Source: Actinotalea soli (GTDB taxonomy: Bacteria > Actinomycetota > Actinomycetes > Actinomycetales > Cellulomonadaceae). Taken from it: 64,000 nucleotides of DNA. The stretch is taken from contig NZ_JAGEMK010000011.1 of the NCBI RefSeq assembly GCF_017565425.1, positions 1 to 64,000 on the forward strand, read 5' to 3'. Made by a program: the position numbers and the translations under genes. Below are positions 18,686 to 27,459 of the stretch, piece by piece; positions within the stretch are counted from its first letter, which is position 1, and each line of letters opens with the position of its first letter. A model generated the notes under the pieces. That model saw only the letters and a program-made list of their open reading frames with translations, was not told the DNA's origin and made no database searches.

Positions 18686-18749
18686 GTGGTGCTCCTTGGG
18701 TTTCGGGGCTCACAGGTGAATCCGGGGCGCGCGTCGCGCGCCGCAGGAC

Positions 18750-18944
18750 TCACTTGCCGAGCAGCTTCTTGATCTTGGGGGCGTCGGCCGGCGAGACGAC
18801 CTGGTCGGAGGCGAGGCGACGCGTGCGGCGGCTCGACTTGTGCTCGAACAGGTGGCGCGCCCCGGCCTGCTCGCGCATGAGCTTGCCGCTCCCGGTGATC
18901 CGGAAACGCTTCTTCGCACCACTGTGCGTCTTGTTCTTCGGCAC
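18750..18944 (-). CDS. rpmI: 50S ribosomal protein L35
   Basis: This 64-residue basic protein is the standard length of L35. It begins with the conserved [14 protein letters not shown] segment, followed by [15 protein letters not shown] and KSSRRTRRL. It lies between infC and rplT with gaps of 75 and 64 nt, the usual bacterial order. Confidence 0.98.
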   Translation of the reverse strand: MPKNKTHSGAKKRFRITGSGKLMREQAGARHLFEHKSSRRTRRLASDQVVSPADAPKIKKLLGK

Positions 18945-19019
18945 TGGTGTGCTCTCTTCCTTCTTGTCACCCCGGGGCAGGGGTGAGGTGTCGCGCCGGC
19001 CGGTGGGCCCGCGCGGTGG

Positions 19020-19628
19020 TCAGGACTGGGTCTCGGCGGCCGTGTCCGCGGCAGCGGCGTCGTCCTTGGCCGCGGCAGTCTCCTGCGCGCGACGACGCTG
19101 CTCGTTCTTGGCGTCCGCCTTCTTCTTGGTCGGTCCGAGCACCATGGTCATGTTGCGCCCGTCCTGCTTGGGCATGCTCTCGACGAAGCCGAGCTCGGCG
19201 ACGTCGTCCGCGAGACGCTGGAGGAGCCGGACGCCCATCTCGGGGCGGGACTGCTCGCGACCGCGGAACATGATCATGACCTTGACCTTGTCCCCCGCCT
19301 TGAGGAACCGCTCGACGTGGCCCTTCTTGGTGCCGTAGTCGTGCGGGTCGATCTTGAGGCGGAAACGGATCTCCTTGAGGACCGTGTTCGCCTGGTTGCG
19401 GCGAGCCTCACGGGCCTTCATGTCGGCCTCGTACTTGAACTTGCCGAAGTCCATGAGCTTGCAGACGGGCGGACGGGCGTCCGGGGCGACCTCGACCAGG
19501 TCGAGGTCGGCCTCCTGCGCCAGTCGCAGGGCGTCCTCCACGCGGACGATGCCGACCTGCTCGCCGTTGGGGCCGACCAGGCGGACCTCGGCGACGCGGA
19601 TCCGATCGTTGATGCGGGGCTCGCTGAT
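19020..19628 (-). CDS. infC: Translation initiation factor IF-3, AUC start
   Basis: IF3 checks start-codon pairing on the 30S subunit and keeps subunits apart. The first ATG/GTG/TTG in frame (19541) would cut off the conserved N-terminal opening. Upstream of it the frame encodes [20 protein letters not shown], the canonical IF3 beginning, starting with an ATC codon at 19628 preceded by GAGGAG with 6-nt spacing. infC genes are known to use such rare starts as part of IF3 autocontrol. The full protein is 202 residues: N-domain, helical linker and C-domain ([16 protein letters not shown]), with an Ala-rich acidic tail. Confidence 0.95.
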   Translation of the reverse strand: MSEPRINDRIRVAEVRLVGPNGEQVGIVRVEDALRLAQEADLDLVEVAPDARPPVCKLMDFGKFKYEADMKAREARRNQANTVLKEIRFRLKIDPHDYGTKKGHVERFLKAGDKVKVMIMFRGREQSRPEMGVRLLQRLADDVAELGFVESMPKQDGRNMTMVLGPTKKKADAKNEQRRRAQETAAAKDDAAAADTAAETQS

Positions 19629-19875
19629 GTGCTGCTCCTCGTGCTCGTCGGGGCGACCACCGACAACGAAGAAGGCCTCCGCTGCTGAGCACGCGCGGAG
19701 GCCTGACAGGTCCGAGAGCGACGTCGGACGTCACCCGCACCAGGGCACCGAGATGCCCTGCATCGGACCGGACCCGGAACCTGGTGCCGCGTGAGCGGAC
19801 GGTCGGCGCCTGGGTGGGATCAGCTCCACTTGTGCACCGATGCCGCGACCCGAGGGCGCGCGACATCAGTCGGTC
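19629..19875 (-). promoter_or_regulatory. Structured 5' leader of infC-rpmI-rplT
   Basis: The roughly 250-nt stretch before infC contains no gene but several stem-loops. A perfect 9-bp stem GGCCTCCGC/GCGGAGGCC (19674-19682 with 19695-19703) is followed on the minus strand by a T-rich TTCTTCGTT, like an attenuator. A smaller TCCGA/TCGGA stem lies at 19711-19728. A further 8-bp stem GCACCAGG/CCTGGTGC (19737-19744 with 19780-19787) encloses GGGCA/TGCCC. This fits a regulatory leader for the ribosomal operon. I cannot assign it to a named RNA family. Confidence 0.6.
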
Positions 19876-19882
19876 GGGGACA

Positions 19883-19891
19883 AGAGTAGCA
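19883..19891 (-). promoter_or_regulatory. Candidate extended -10 for the infC operon
   Basis: The minus strand reads TGCTACTCT, an extended -10 with TACTCT at 19883-19888. A start near 19876 would give the structured leader described for infC. No clear -35 is seen. Confidence 0.45.
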
Positions 19892-19927
19892 GGCCCGCTC
19901 CGCGACCCACGGCGTGCGCGGCGATAC

Positions 19928-19940
19928 TTGAATCATTCCA
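19928..19940 (+). promoter_or_regulatory. Fur/PerR-like box at the katA promoter
   Basis: TTGAATCATTCCA is a near-palindromic, A/T-rich 13-mer in very G+C-rich DNA, like operators of PerR/FurA-type peroxide regulators found before catalase genes. TTGAAT (19928-19933) could also serve as a -35, with GATGAT 18 nt downstream as -10. A repressor here would block the promoter. No fur or perR gene is in the window, so the regulator is inferred. Confidence 0.5.
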
Positions 19941-20007
19941 GAACAACCTGCGATGATCACGGCCGACCCGGCCGACCGGCAGGGCAGCAGGACGAGGAAG
20001 GAACACC

Positions 20008-21510
20008 GTGACCTCACCGTTCACGACCACCGATGCGGGGGCGCCCGTCGCCTCCGACGCGCACGCGCAGACCGTCGGGGCCGACGGCCCCATCGTGCTG
20101 CACGACCACTACCTGGTCGAGAAGCTCGCGCAGTTCAACCGCGAGCGGGTGCCCGAGCGGGTCGTGCACGCCAAGGGCGGTGGCGCCTTCGGGACGTTCA
20201 CCACCACCGAGGACGTGAGCCGGTACACGCGCGCCGCCCTCTTCCAGCCCGGCGCCGTCACCGAGACCCTCGCACGGTTCTCGAGCGTGGCCGGAGAGCT
20301 CGGTTCCCCCGACACGTGGCGCGACCCCCGCGGCTTCGCGCTGAAGTTCTACACGACCGAGGGCAACTACGACCTCGTCGGCAACAACACCCCGGTGTTC
20401 TTCATCCGGGACGGGATCAAGTTCCCTGACTTCATCCGGTCCCAGAAGCGGCTGCCCGGCTCACACCTGCGGGACAACGACATGCAGTGGGACTTCTGGA
20501 CGCTGTCCCCCGAGTCGGCCCACCAGGTCACGTGGCTCATGGGCGACCGCGGCCTGCCCTCGTCGTGGCGGCACATGGACGGCTTCGGCTCGCACACCTA
20601 CCAGTGGATCAACGCCGAGGGTGAGCGCTTCTGGGTCAAGTACCACTTCACGACCGACCAGGGCATCGACAACCTCACCGCCGAGGCGGCCTCCCAGCTC
20701 GCCGGCTCTGACGCCGACATCCACATCCGTGACCTCTACGAGGCGATCGAGCGCGGCGACCACCCCTCCTGGACCCTCCACGTCCAGGTCATGCCCTACG
20801 CCGCGGCGGCCACCTACCGGTTCAACCCGTTCGACCTCACCAAGGTCTGGCCGCACGCCGACTTCCCGCTCATCAAGGTCGGCACCCTCGAGCTCAACCG
20901 CAACCCCGAGAACTACTTCGCCCAGATCGAGCAGGCCACCTTCGCGCCCTCGAACTTCGTCCCCGGGATCGCGGCGAGCCCGGACCGCATGCTCCTCGCG
21001 CGGATCTTCTCCTACGCGGACGCGCACCGGTACCGGGTGGGCACGAACCACGCGCAGCTGCCGGTGAACTCGCCCCACGCGGCCCCCGTGCACAGCTACT
21101 CCAAAGACGGAGCGGCCCGCTACTCCTTCGCCGCCCCCGACGTCCCGGTCTACGCGCCCAGCTCGCGCGGTGGTGCCCACGCCGAGCCCGGCCGAGCCGG
21201 CGAGTCGGGAGGCTGGGAGTCCGACGGCGAGCTGGTGCGGTCCGCCGCGACCCTGCACGCCGAGGACGACGACTTCGGCCAGGCGGGAACCCTCTACCGC
21301 GAGGTCTTCGACGACGCCGCACGCGCCCGGTTCCTCGAGACGATCACGGGGCACGTGGGCGGGGTCCGCAGCGCTGACATCCGTGAGCGCGCCGTCCAGT
21401 ACTGGACCCAGGTCGACGCCGGTCTGGGTGCCGCCCTGCGCGCCGCCCTGTCGGTCACGGCCCCCGTCGAGACAGGACAGCCGGCGACCTCGGCCCTGCC
21501 GGTCGAGTGA
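20008..21510 (+). CDS. katA: Monofunctional heme catalase
   Basis: The enzyme converts hydrogen peroxide to water and oxygen. The 500-residue protein is a small-subunit heme catalase with the catalytic His H54 ([11 protein letters not shown]), the distal Asn N127 (VGNNTPVFF) and the proximal heme Tyr Y336 (RIFSYADAH). All active-site blocks are intact. GTG 20008 is preceded by GAGGAAGGAA. It diverges from infC and ends at a strong hairpin (21517-21559). The symbol katA is used for the family; the exact clade is not resolved. Confidence 0.95.
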   Translation: MTSPFTTTDAGAPVASDAHAQTVGADGPIVLHDHYLVEKLAQFNRERVPERVVHAKGGGAFGTFTTTEDVSRYTRAALFQPGAVTETLARFSSVAGELGSPDTWRDPRGFALKFYTTEGNYDLVGNNTPVFFIRDGIKFPDFIRSQKRLPGSHLRDNDMQWDFWTLSPESAHQVTWLMGDRGLPSSWRHMDGFGSHTYQWINAEGERFWVKYHFTTDQGIDNLTAEAASQLAGSDADIHIRDLYEAIERGDHPSWTLHVQVMPYAAAATYRFNPFDLTKVWPHADFPLIKVGTLELNRNPENYFAQIEQATFAPSNFVPGIAASPDRMLLARIFSYADAHRYRVGTNHAQLPVNSPHAAPVHSYSKDGAARYSFAAPDVPVYAPSSRGGAHAEPGRAGESGGWESDGELVRSAATLHAEDDDFGQAGTLYREVFDDAARARFLETITGHVGGVRSADIRERAVQYWTQVDAGLGAALRAALSVTAPVETGQPATSALPVE

Positions 21511-21516
21511 CTCCTG

Positions 21517-21559
21517 CACCGGGGGGTGGACCGCAGGCGTCACGGTCCGCCCCCCGGTG
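21517..21559 (+). terminator. Strong hairpin after katA
   Basis: A 16-bp stem (21517-21532 with 21544-21559, one G-U wobble) closes an 11-nt loop 7 nt after the katA stop. There is no T-run behind it, as is common for actinobacterial terminators. It separates katA from the DUF1844 gene. Confidence 0.7.
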
Positions 21560-21573
21560 AGAGGATCGTCCTC

Positions 21574-21954
21574 ATGAGCCACGAGTCCGAGGTCCCCGTC
21601 CGCGCCGCAGGCAGCGACCCCGCCGCGCTGCGAGACATCGCCGAGGTCCCCGCGGTGGAGGTGATCACGACGGCAGCGGTGCACCTGATGAGCGCCGCCG
21701 CCGTCAAGTGCGGCCTGGGTCCCGACACCGAGAGCGGGCCGGGGGCAGACCTCGCGGACCTGGACGAGGCCCGCAAGCTGATCACCGCCCTCGCGGCGCT
21801 CATCACGGCGGCTGCCCCCGAGATCGGCAACCAGCACGCCCGCGCGCTGCGGGACGGCCTGCGCTCCCTCCAGCTCGCCTTCCGCGAGGCGTCCCCCTTC
21901 CCCGACGCCCCCGGCGAGGGCCCCGGGGAGGCGTGGACCGGAGCCGTCAGCTGA
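21574..21954 (+). CDS. DUF1844 domain protein
   Basis: This 126-residue protein has the DUF1844 pattern: a central VEVITTAAVHLMSAAAVKCGL helix pair, DLDEARKLITALAALITAAAPEIG, and a Leu-rich third helix. It is all-alpha, with no signal peptide or membrane segment. The function of the family is unknown. Actinobacterial relatives tend to lie next to infC-rpmI-rplT, as here, with katA wedged between. ATG 21574 is preceded by GAGAGGA. Confidence 0.8.
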   Translation: MSHESEVPVRAAGSDPAALRDIAEVPAVEVITTAAVHLMSAAAVKCGLGPDTESGPGADLADLDEARKLITALAALITAAAPEIGNQHARALRDGLRSLQLAFREASPFPDAPGEGPGEAWTGAVS

Positions 21955-21994
21955 GCCGGGCCGACATCTGCAGTCGTCCCGGGCCCTGACTCCC

Positions 21995-22000
21995 TATCCT
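21995..22000 (+). promoter_or_regulatory. Start-proximal -10 (TATCCT) for the membrane coiled-coil gene
   Basis: TATCCT lies 6 nt before the ATG at 22007. A start point at or next to the ATG would give a leaderless mRNA. The intervening GGTGAG could instead be read as a ribosome-binding site on a longer transcript. Confidence 0.45.
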
Positions 22001-22006
22001 GGTGAG

Positions 22007-22984
22007 ATGACCGACCCGTCCACACCGCAGCGCGGTGCCGCGGCAGACCTCGACGTGCCGGTCACCGCCCCGCTGCCGCCTGTCGACGCACCGGCCGCGA
22101 CCACCCTGGACGACGAGCCGACCCACGACGCGACGACAGACGCGGCACGGGCAGACGCCGCGCCCTCGTGGACCCCGGTCACCGGCAGCGCCCGGGGGGA
22201 GCCGGACGAGGAGGCCGGGGAAGAGCCCCCCGCGGCAGAGACGTCCGGGACGGCGTCCGAGCCGGCGGCGTCAGCCACGGTCCAGGAGGCGCCCGAGACC
22301 GACCCCAGCACCGACCAGGGGCTCCCGCAGCACACCGCGATGCCGCCGCCCGCCGCCCTCGACCCCGCGGCGGCAGACCGTCCCGCGCCAGGCGAGCCCT
22401 CGTCCCCGGGCGCCCCGCCGTCTCGACGGCGCACCGACGGCCGCGCCGAACCGGCGCACAGCACCAGGTCGGAGCGACGGGTCGGACGACGTATCGCCCT
22501 CGCCCTGCTCGTGCTGGTCACGATCGCTCTCGTGGCCCTGGCGGTGTACCTCTACCGCACCTCCCAGGCCTGGGAGGACCGGTCGGCGGAGTACCTGGGA
22601 GCTGCCCAGGTCATCGGCGAGGACCTCGCCGCGAGCCGGGCCGAGCTCACCGGCACCCGGGCAGAGCTCGAGGCCGTCCGCTCCCAGCTCGGCACGGCCC
22701 AGGAGCGGATCGTCGAGCTCGCCGACGAGAAGGCCCAGCTCGGCGACGACCGTGAGGCCCAGCGACAGCTCGTCGACTACCAGGAACGGGTGAGCGAGGC
22801 GGCCGGGCAGGTCGCGCTGGCCCTCGACCAGTGCGTGCAGGGTCAGCAAGAGCTCATCGGCTACCTCGCCGATGCCGACGAGTACGACCCCGACGCCCTC
22901 GCGGCGTTCGAGTCCGATGTCGAGGTGCTCTGCCAGGCGGCGACCGAGGCCAACATCGCCCTGCAGCGCGAGCTCGGTCGATGA
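22007..22984 (+). CDS. Single-pass membrane protein with extracytoplasmic coiled coil
   Basis: I do not recognise a named family. The 325-residue protein has three parts. Residues 1-160 are disordered and rich in Pro, Ala, Asp and Glu, with a basic patch (SERRVGRR) just before one membrane helix (162-183). Outside, residues 187-265 form a likely coiled coil with heptad-like Glu/Leu/Ala/Arg spacing. A C-terminal helical part contains two Cys (QCVQGQ and LCQAA). This is a type II topology. It overlaps the downstream protease gene as ATGA, which suggests the two products work together at the membrane surface. Confidence 0.75.
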   Translation: MTDPSTPQRGAAADLDVPVTAPLPPVDAPAATTLDDEPTHDATTDAARADAAPSWTPVTGSARGEPDEEAGEEPPAAETSGTASEPAASATVQEAPETDPSTDQGLPQHTAMPPPAALDPAAADRPAPGEPSSPGAPPSRRRTDGRAEPAHSTRSERRVGRRIALALLVLVTIALVALAVYLYRTSQAWEDRSAEYLGAAQVIGEDLAASRAELTGTRAELEAVRSQLGTAQERIVELADEKAQLGDDREAQRQLVDYQERVSEAAGQVALALDQCVQGQQELIGYLADADEYDPDALAAFESDVEVLCQAATEANIALQRELGR

Positions 22985-23751
22985 GCCCCCCTCGCCGCCG
23001 TCACGTCGGGCGCCGGCTCGCGGCGGTCGCCCTGGCCCTTCCCCTGGCTGCTGGTTGCGCCGCCGTCGAGCAGGCCGCCGAGGACTTCCCCCGCATGCCC
23101 GGGCCCGAGGTGACCGAGCTGGTCCCTTCCGAGCCGGCACCGGCCGAGGTCGCGGGCTCCGACACCCTGTCGAGCGACGGGTTCGATGCGGTGCGGCAGA
23201 TGGCCGTCCGCATCCGCAACGTCGGCTGCGGGTCGCTGTCGACCGGGTCGGGCTTCGCCATCGACGCGACCACGCTGATCACCAACAAGCACGTCGTGGC
23301 CGGCTCGGCCGAGCTCCAGGTGCAGACCTACGACGGCCGGGACGTCGACGTCACGGCCTCGACCACCGCCGACCTCGCCGACCTCGCGGTCGTCCGCACC
23401 GACGAGGAGCTGAGCAGCTACCCCGAGCTCGCCGAGGCCGACCCGGTGCGCGGAGACGCCGTGACCGTGGTCGGCTACCCCCAGGGGGGGCGGCTCACGG
23501 TGACCCAGGGCCAGGTGATCGGCGAGACGACCGACCCGCTCAACGAGAACCTGGGCGTGGTCCTGGTCACCGATGCCGCCGTCGAGCCCGGCAGCTCGGG
23601 CTCGGCGGTGCTCGACGAGGGCGGCCGCGTGGTCGGGGTCGTCTACGCCAAGAGCGCGGCGGGCCAGAGCTTCATCGTGCCGGTCAGCACGCTCGAGAGC
23701 CTGCTGGCCGACGACGCGGCGTTCGTGCCGACCGAGACCTGCGCACCCTGA
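22981..23751 (+). CDS. Lipoprotein trypsin-like serine protease
   Basis: This 256-residue protein has a lipobox LPLAAGC with the lipid-bearing Cys at 26, so it should be anchored outside the membrane. A chymotrypsin/HtrA-fold protease follows with triad H104 (TNKHVVAG), D134 (LADLAVV) and S206 (PGSSGSAV). No PDZ domain is present. Cys83 and the near-terminal Cys254 may form a disulfide. ATG 22981 overlaps the stop of the coiled-coil gene (ATGA). The pair looks like a membrane partner plus surface protease; the substrate is unknown. Confidence 0.88.
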   Translation: MSPPRRRHVGRRLAAVALALPLAAGCAAVEQAAEDFPRMPGPEVTELVPSEPAPAEVAGSDTLSSDGFDAVRQMAVRIRNVGCGSLSTGSGFAIDATTLITNKHVVAGSAELQVQTYDGRDVDVTASTTADLADLAVVRTDEELSSYPELAEADPVRGDAVTVVGYPQGGRLTVTQGQVIGETTDPLNENLGVVLVTDAAVEPGSSGSAVLDEGGRVVGVVYAKSAAGQSFIVPVSTLESLLADDAAFVPTETCAP

Positions 23752-23773
23752 TCCTCCGACCGGCCTCGCGCGA

Positions 23774-23792
23774 GGGCGGGCGGGCGGGCGGG
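23774..23792 (+). promoter_or_regulatory. G-quadruplex motif in the gerW-like 5' region
   Basis: Five GGG tracts separated by single C bases run from 23774 to 23792 on the coding strand and end 14 nt before the ATG at 23807, next to the AGGATGGG ribosome-binding site. This meets the usual G3-N1 quadruplex pattern. Folding in the mRNA could hide the start site; that is inference. Confidence 0.55.
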
Positions 23793-23806
23793 TGCAGGAT
23801 GGGCTC

Positions 23807-24244
23807 ATGAGCGGGGACGAGCGTTCAGTTCAGAGGGACGGGGGTCAGCGGGCCTCGACCCGCGCCCGGCGCCGGGCGGGGGCGATCACCCGGGTCGCGG
23901 GAGAGGCTCTGAGCGTCCGGCGAGCCTTCGGTGAACCTGTCCGCCACGGCGAGGTCGTGCTCGTCCCGGTGGCCCGGGTCACCGGGGGGACGGGATCAGG
24001 ATGGGGCGACGGAGAGTCCGGTGCGGAGGCCGGGGGGCGCGCGACGGGCGAGCTCACGGGCTCGGGCGGGGGCGGAGGCCTCGGCGTCCGGATCCAGCCC
24101 GTGGGCGCGTACGTCGTCCGAGGGGCGAGCGTGAGCTGGCAGCCCGCCCTGGACCTGGGCCGGGTGGTCCTCGGCGGTCAGGTCGTCGGGGCGATCGCCG
24201 TGGCCGCCATGGCCTGGGCCTGGGGCCGACGCTCGGGGCGTTGA
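23807..24244 (+). CDS. GerW/YtfJ family protein
   Basis: This 145-residue protein matches the GerW (YtfJ) pattern: SVRRAFGEPVRHGEVVLVPVARVTGG, then a long Gly-rich stretch (about 58-95), then GVRIQPVGAYVV. A C-terminal hydrophobic helix (about 118-138) could reach the membrane. In Bacillus the family acts in spores, but many non-spore-forming actinobacteria carry a homologue of unknown role. ATG 23807 is preceded by AGGATGGG. It is convergent with the SseB-like gene. Confidence 0.8.
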   Translation: MSGDERSVQRDGGQRASTRARRRAGAITRVAGEALSVRRAFGEPVRHGEVVLVPVARVTGGTGSGWGDGESGAEAGGRATGELTGSGGGGGLGVRIQPVGAYVVRGASVSWQPALDLGRVVLGGQVVGAIAVAAMAWAWGRRSGR

Positions 24245-24288
24245 GCACCTCGGCGCACGGAGCGCCTCGGGAACTGCGCACCGCGCAC

Positions 24289-25011
24289 TCACCCTGCCGA
24301 GACGACCCGCATCTCGAGGGAGTCCACCTGGGCACCGAGGGCCTCCTCGGCTGCCAGCACCTCGTTGACCCGCGCCAGGACGGCATCCAGACCCGGACGG
24401 TCCAGACCCGGCGCGAGCCCGAGGACCAGCGCGAGCTCGGCGCGCCGGCCGGGCTCGGCACGGGCCGTCAGGACCGCCGGCACGGTGGTCGCCGCTCGAG
24501 CGAGGGCTTCCGCGACGTCACCACGCACCTGCCCGTCGACCACGGCGGGCTCCCACCCCAGGCCCAGGGCCAGGGCGCGGACCGCCGGCCGAGGCACCAC
24601 GACCGGGGACGAACCGCCAGGGTCGACGACCAGGATCTCCCAGCCCTCCTGGATCGCCGCCGCAGCCGCCCGCGGTCCCTCGGCCGGGACCGGGCGGGCC
24701 CCCGGGTGCCACGCCGTCATCGCCGCGGAGCCCGAGAAGACCGGCAGGGCCGTGCGTCCGTCCGGAGCCTGGAGGGCGACGATCCCCGTCGACGCCTCCT
24801 TGTCGACCTCCAGGCCCGCCGCGCTGACCTCGGAGGCACCGAGCTCGGCCATGACCGGCACCAGCACCCGTGCCGACGCGAGCGCCCGAACCACCGCCTG
24901 GAGCCTGGGCGCACCGTCCGGCTCGCTCAGCGCCCGAGCGAGGGCCGGGTCAGGTGCGCCGTCGTCCCCCGCGAAGGCCGAGCTCGGCGGCAGCGCACGG
25001 CCGGCGCTCAC
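24289..25011 (-). CDS. SseB-family protein
   Basis: This 240-residue protein resembles the SseB N-terminal domain: [12 protein letters not shown], a segment with [26 protein letters not shown], and [23 protein letters not shown]. SseB-type proteins have no firm biochemical role outside type III secretion chaperones, and this version lacks any secretion context. GTG 25011 overlaps the priA stop as GTGA, so it is translated with the histidine genes. Close neighbours of hisA in many actinobacteria belong to this family. Confidence 0.82.
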   Translation of the reverse strand: MSAGRALPPSSAFAGDDGAPDPALARALSEPDGAPRLQAVVRALASARVLVPVMAELGASEVSAAGLEVDKEASTGIVALQAPDGRTALPVFSGSAAMTAWHPGARPVPAEGPRAAAAAIQEGWEILVVDPGGSSPVVVPRPAVRALALGLGWEPAVVDGQVRGDVAEALARAATTVPAVLTARAEPGRRAELALVLGLAPGLDRPGLDAVLARVNEVLAAEEALGAQVDSLEMRVVSAG

Positions 25012-25736
25012 GCCCGCCCGGCGACGTCCAGGGCCTCCGGCAGCGTGAAGGAGCCGGCGTACAGGGCCTTGCCGACGATCGCCCCCTCGACGCCCTCCTC
25101 GGTGAGGCCGCGCAGGACCGCGAGGTCCTCGAGGCTCGAGATGCCTCCCGAGGCCACGACCGGGGCCGAGGTCCTCGCGCAGACCTCGCGCAGCAGCTCG
25201 ACGTTCGGCCCGCGCAGGGTGCCGTCCTTCGTCACGTCGGTCACGACGTAGCGCGGGCAGCCCGCAGCGTCGAGGCGCTCGAGCACCTCCCAGAGGTCCC
25301 CGCCGTCGCGGGTCCAGCCGCGGGCGGCGAGGGTCGTGCCACGGACGTCGAGGCCGACCGCGACGGCGTCACCGTGACGCGCGATGACCTCGGCGGTCCA
25401 CCGGGGGTTCTCGAGGGCGGCCGTGCCGAGGTTGACCCTGCGGCAGCCGGTGGCCAGGGCGCGGGCGAGGGACTCGTCGTCACGGATGCCCCCCGAGAGC
25501 TCGACCTTGACGTCCAGGGCGCCGACCACCTCGGCGAGGAGCTCGGCGTTCGAGCCACGCCCGAACGCCGCGTCGAGGTCCACCAGATGGATCCACTCGG
25601 CTCCGCCCGACTGCCAGTCGAGCGCTGCCTGGAGCGGGCTGCCGTAGGAGGTCTCGGAGCCGGCCTCCCCCTGCACCAGGCGGACGGCCTGGCCGTCGGC
25701 CACGTCGACGGCAGGGAGGAGCTCGAGTCGGGTCAT
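25008..25736 (-). CDS. priA: Bifunctional HisA/TrpF phosphoribosyl isomerase
   Basis: This (beta-alpha)8 isomerase converts ProFAR to PRFAR in histidine synthesis. In actinobacteria the same enzyme also does the TrpF step of tryptophan synthesis. The 242-residue protein has LLPAVDV at the start, [15 protein letters not shown], the [13 protein letters not shown] block, [10 protein letters not shown] and the catalytic [10 protein letters not shown]. Resemblance to PriA proteins is close throughout. I chose ATG 25736; an in-frame GTG at 25748 overlaps the hisH stop as GTGA and is a real alternative. Dual function is inferred from family. Confidence 0.93.
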   Translation of the reverse strand: MTRLELLPAVDVADGQAVRLVQGEAGSETSYGSPLQAALDWQSGGAEWIHLVDLDAAFGRGSNAELLAEVVGALDVKVELSGGIRDDESLARALATGCRRVNLGTAALENPRWTAEVIARHGDAVAVGLDVRGTTLAARGWTRDGGDLWEVLERLDAAGCPRYVVTDVTKDGTLRGPNVELLREVCARTSAPVVASGGISSLEDLAVLRGLTEEGVEGAIVGKALYAGSFTLPEALDVAGRA

Positions 25737-25744
25737 CGTGGGTG

Positions 25745-26386
25745 TCACCGTTCCTTCAGGCTGCGGACCCAGTTGGTCAGCAGGTGGGCTCCGGCGTCGC
25801 CGGACTTCTCGGGGTGGAACTGGGTGGCGGCGAGCGGCCCGTTCTCGACCGCCGCGACGAACGGGCCGCCGTGCGTGGCCCAGGTCACCGACGGGGGCGT
25901 CAGCCGGCCGCCTCCCAGCGGGGGAAAGCTGCGGGCGGCGTAGGAGTGGACGAAGTAGAAGTACTCGTCCTCGACGCCGTCGAAGAGCACCGAGCCCTCG
26001 GCCGGGCTCACGGTCGCCCACCCCATGTGGGGCACGACGGGCGCGTCGAGACGGTCCACGACCCCGGGCCACTCCCCGAGACCCTCGGTGTGGACGCCGT
26101 GCTCCTCCCCCGCGCCGAACATGACCTGCATCCCGACGCAGATTCCCAGGACCGGACGGCCGCCCGCGAGCCGACGGTCGATGATCTGGTCACCGCGCAC
26201 GGCCCGCAGCCCCGTCATGACCGAGGCGAAAGCACCGACGCCGGGGACGACGAGGCCGTCGGCCTCGGCTGCCGCGTGGGGGTCGGCCGTCAGCTCGACC
26301 TCGGCTCCGACGCGCTCGAGGGCGCGCACGGCCGATCGCACGTTGCCGAAGCCGTAGTCGAGGACGACGACGCTGGGGGATGTCAT
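25745..26386 (-). CDS. hisH: Imidazole glycerol phosphate synthase, glutaminase subunit
   Basis: HisH releases ammonia from glutamine for HisF. The 213-residue class I amidotransferase has nucleophile C83 in GICVGMQ and the His-Glu pair in QFHPEKS near the C-terminus. The YGFGNVRS opening is standard. hisF is not in the window. ATG 26386 follows TAAAGT by 7 nt, so this gene may have its own promoter and a leaderless mRNA, separate from hisC-hisB. Confidence 0.96.
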   Translation of the reverse strand: MTSPSVVVLDYGFGNVRSAVRALERVGAEVELTADPHAAAEADGLVVPGVGAFASVMTGLRAVRGDQIIDRRLAGGRPVLGICVGMQVMFGAGEEHGVHTEGLGEWPGVVDRLDAPVVPHMGWATVSPAEGSVLFDGVEDEYFYFVHSYAARSFPPLGGGRLTPPSVTWATHGGPFVAAVENGPLAATQFHPEKSGDAGAHLLTNWVRSLKER

Positions 26387-26393
26387 CGGGCCG

Positions 26394-26399
26394 ACTTTA
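26394..26399 (-). promoter_or_regulatory. Start-proximal -10 (TAAAGT) for hisH
   Basis: TAAAGT on the minus strand ends 7 nt before the hisH ATG, in the 24-nt gap after the unknown gene. This spacing fits a leaderless transcript. Confidence 0.5.
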
Positions 26400-26410
26400 C
26401 CGGTGCTCGG

Positions 26411-26854
26411 TCATGCGCGTCGGGCGGCCCGCGCCGCCCCGGCAAGGATGCGCACCGCGCGCCATCGGGACATCCCCACCGAGGAGACCACGCCGGGCAG
26501 GTCCTCGGCCCTGACCTGACCGAGGAGCAGGGCCTCCACCTCGGCCGGGGCGCCGTCGAGCATGAGACCCGGCGCGATCTCCTCCTCCTGCACCCCCGCG
26601 GCCCAGCGGGTCGCGGTCATCTGGCCGTCGCGCTGGGTCAGCAGCACGACCGGCGTGTGCTGCAGCAGCTTGGAGATGACCTGCGCCGCCCGCTCGGGCT
26701 CACCCGGCTCCGTCTCGCGGCACACCGCGAGCGCACCGATCGCCGTCGGGACGGCGTCGACAGCGACCTTGCTCGTGGCGCAGGCAGCAGCCAGCCCCTC
26801 GGCGACGGCCACCTTGGTCAGCACGACGGCCGCAGCGACGAGCTCCTCGCTCAC
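26411..26854 (-). CDS. Hypothetical protein within the histidine operon
   Basis: I do not recognise this 147-residue protein. It is mostly alpha-helical and Ala/Val-rich. Its central part, [20 protein letters not shown] followed by a [18 protein letters not shown] strand-like segment, suggests a small mixed domain. The C-terminus is basic ([18 protein letters not shown]). There is no signal peptide. GTG 26854 overlaps the hisB stop as GTGA. Placement between hisB and hisH implies expression with histidine synthesis; a catalytic role is not supported by any visible motif. Confidence 0.75.
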   Translation of the reverse strand: MSEELVAAAVVLTKVAVAEGLAAACATSKVAVDAVPTAIGALAVCRETEPGEPERAAQVISKLLQHTPVVLLTQRDGQMTATRWAAGVQEEEIAPGLMLDGAPAEVEALLLGQVRAEDLPGVVSSVGMSRWRAVRILAGAARAARRA

Positions 26855-27459
26855 AGGGCTCCCTTGGTGGACGGCACGCCGTCGACCCGAGGGTCCGGTG
26901 CGACCGCAGCCCGCAGGGCCCGCGCCAGGGCCTTGAACTGCGCCTCGACGATGTGGTGCGGGTCGCGCCCGGCGAGCACGCGCATGTGGATGCAGATGCC
27001 GGCGTGGTGGGCGATCGACTCCAGGACGTGACGCGTCAGCGAGCCGGTGAAGTGGCCGCCGATGAGGTGGTACTCCTGCCCGGCCGGCTCCCCCGAGTGG
27101 ACCAGGTAGGGCCGCCCCGAGACGTCGACCACGGCCTGGGCCAGGGCCTCGTCGAGGGGGACGAGCGCGTCCCCGAAACGGCCGATACCCGCCTTGTCCC
27201 CGAGGGCCTCGCGCAGCGCCTCCCCCAGGGTGATCGCGACGTCCTCGACGGTGTGGTGCGCGTCGATGTGGGTGTCGCCGGTCGCCCGGACCGTCAGGTC
27301 CATCAGGGAGTGCTTGCCCAGCGCGGTGAGCATGTGGTCGTAGAAGGGCACCGTGGTCGAGATCTCGGTGCGCCCGGTCCCGTCGAGGTCGAGCTCGACG
27401 AGCACGGTCGACTCCGAGGTCGCGCGCTCGATCCGCGCCGTCCGGCTGCCTGTGGTCAC
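26851..27459 (-). CDS. hisB: Imidazoleglycerol-phosphate dehydratase
   Basis: HisB removes water from imidazoleglycerol phosphate using bound Mn. The 202-residue monofunctional form (no phosphatase domain) has the paired metal motifs DAHHTVED and, near the end, [15 protein letters not shown]. The [13 protein letters not shown] and [12 protein letters not shown] blocks complete the repeat structure. GTG 27459 overlaps the hisC stop as GTGA. Confidence 0.96.
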   Translation of the reverse strand: MTTGSRTARIERATSESTVLVELDLDGTGRTEISTTVPFYDHMLTALGKHSLMDLTVRATGDTHIDAHHTVEDVAITLGEALREALGDKAGIGRFGDALVPLDEALAQAVVDVSGRPYLVHSGEPAGQEYHLIGGHFTGSLTRHVLESIAHHAGICIHMRVLAGRDPHHIVEAQFKALARALRAAVAPDPRVDGVPSTKGAL

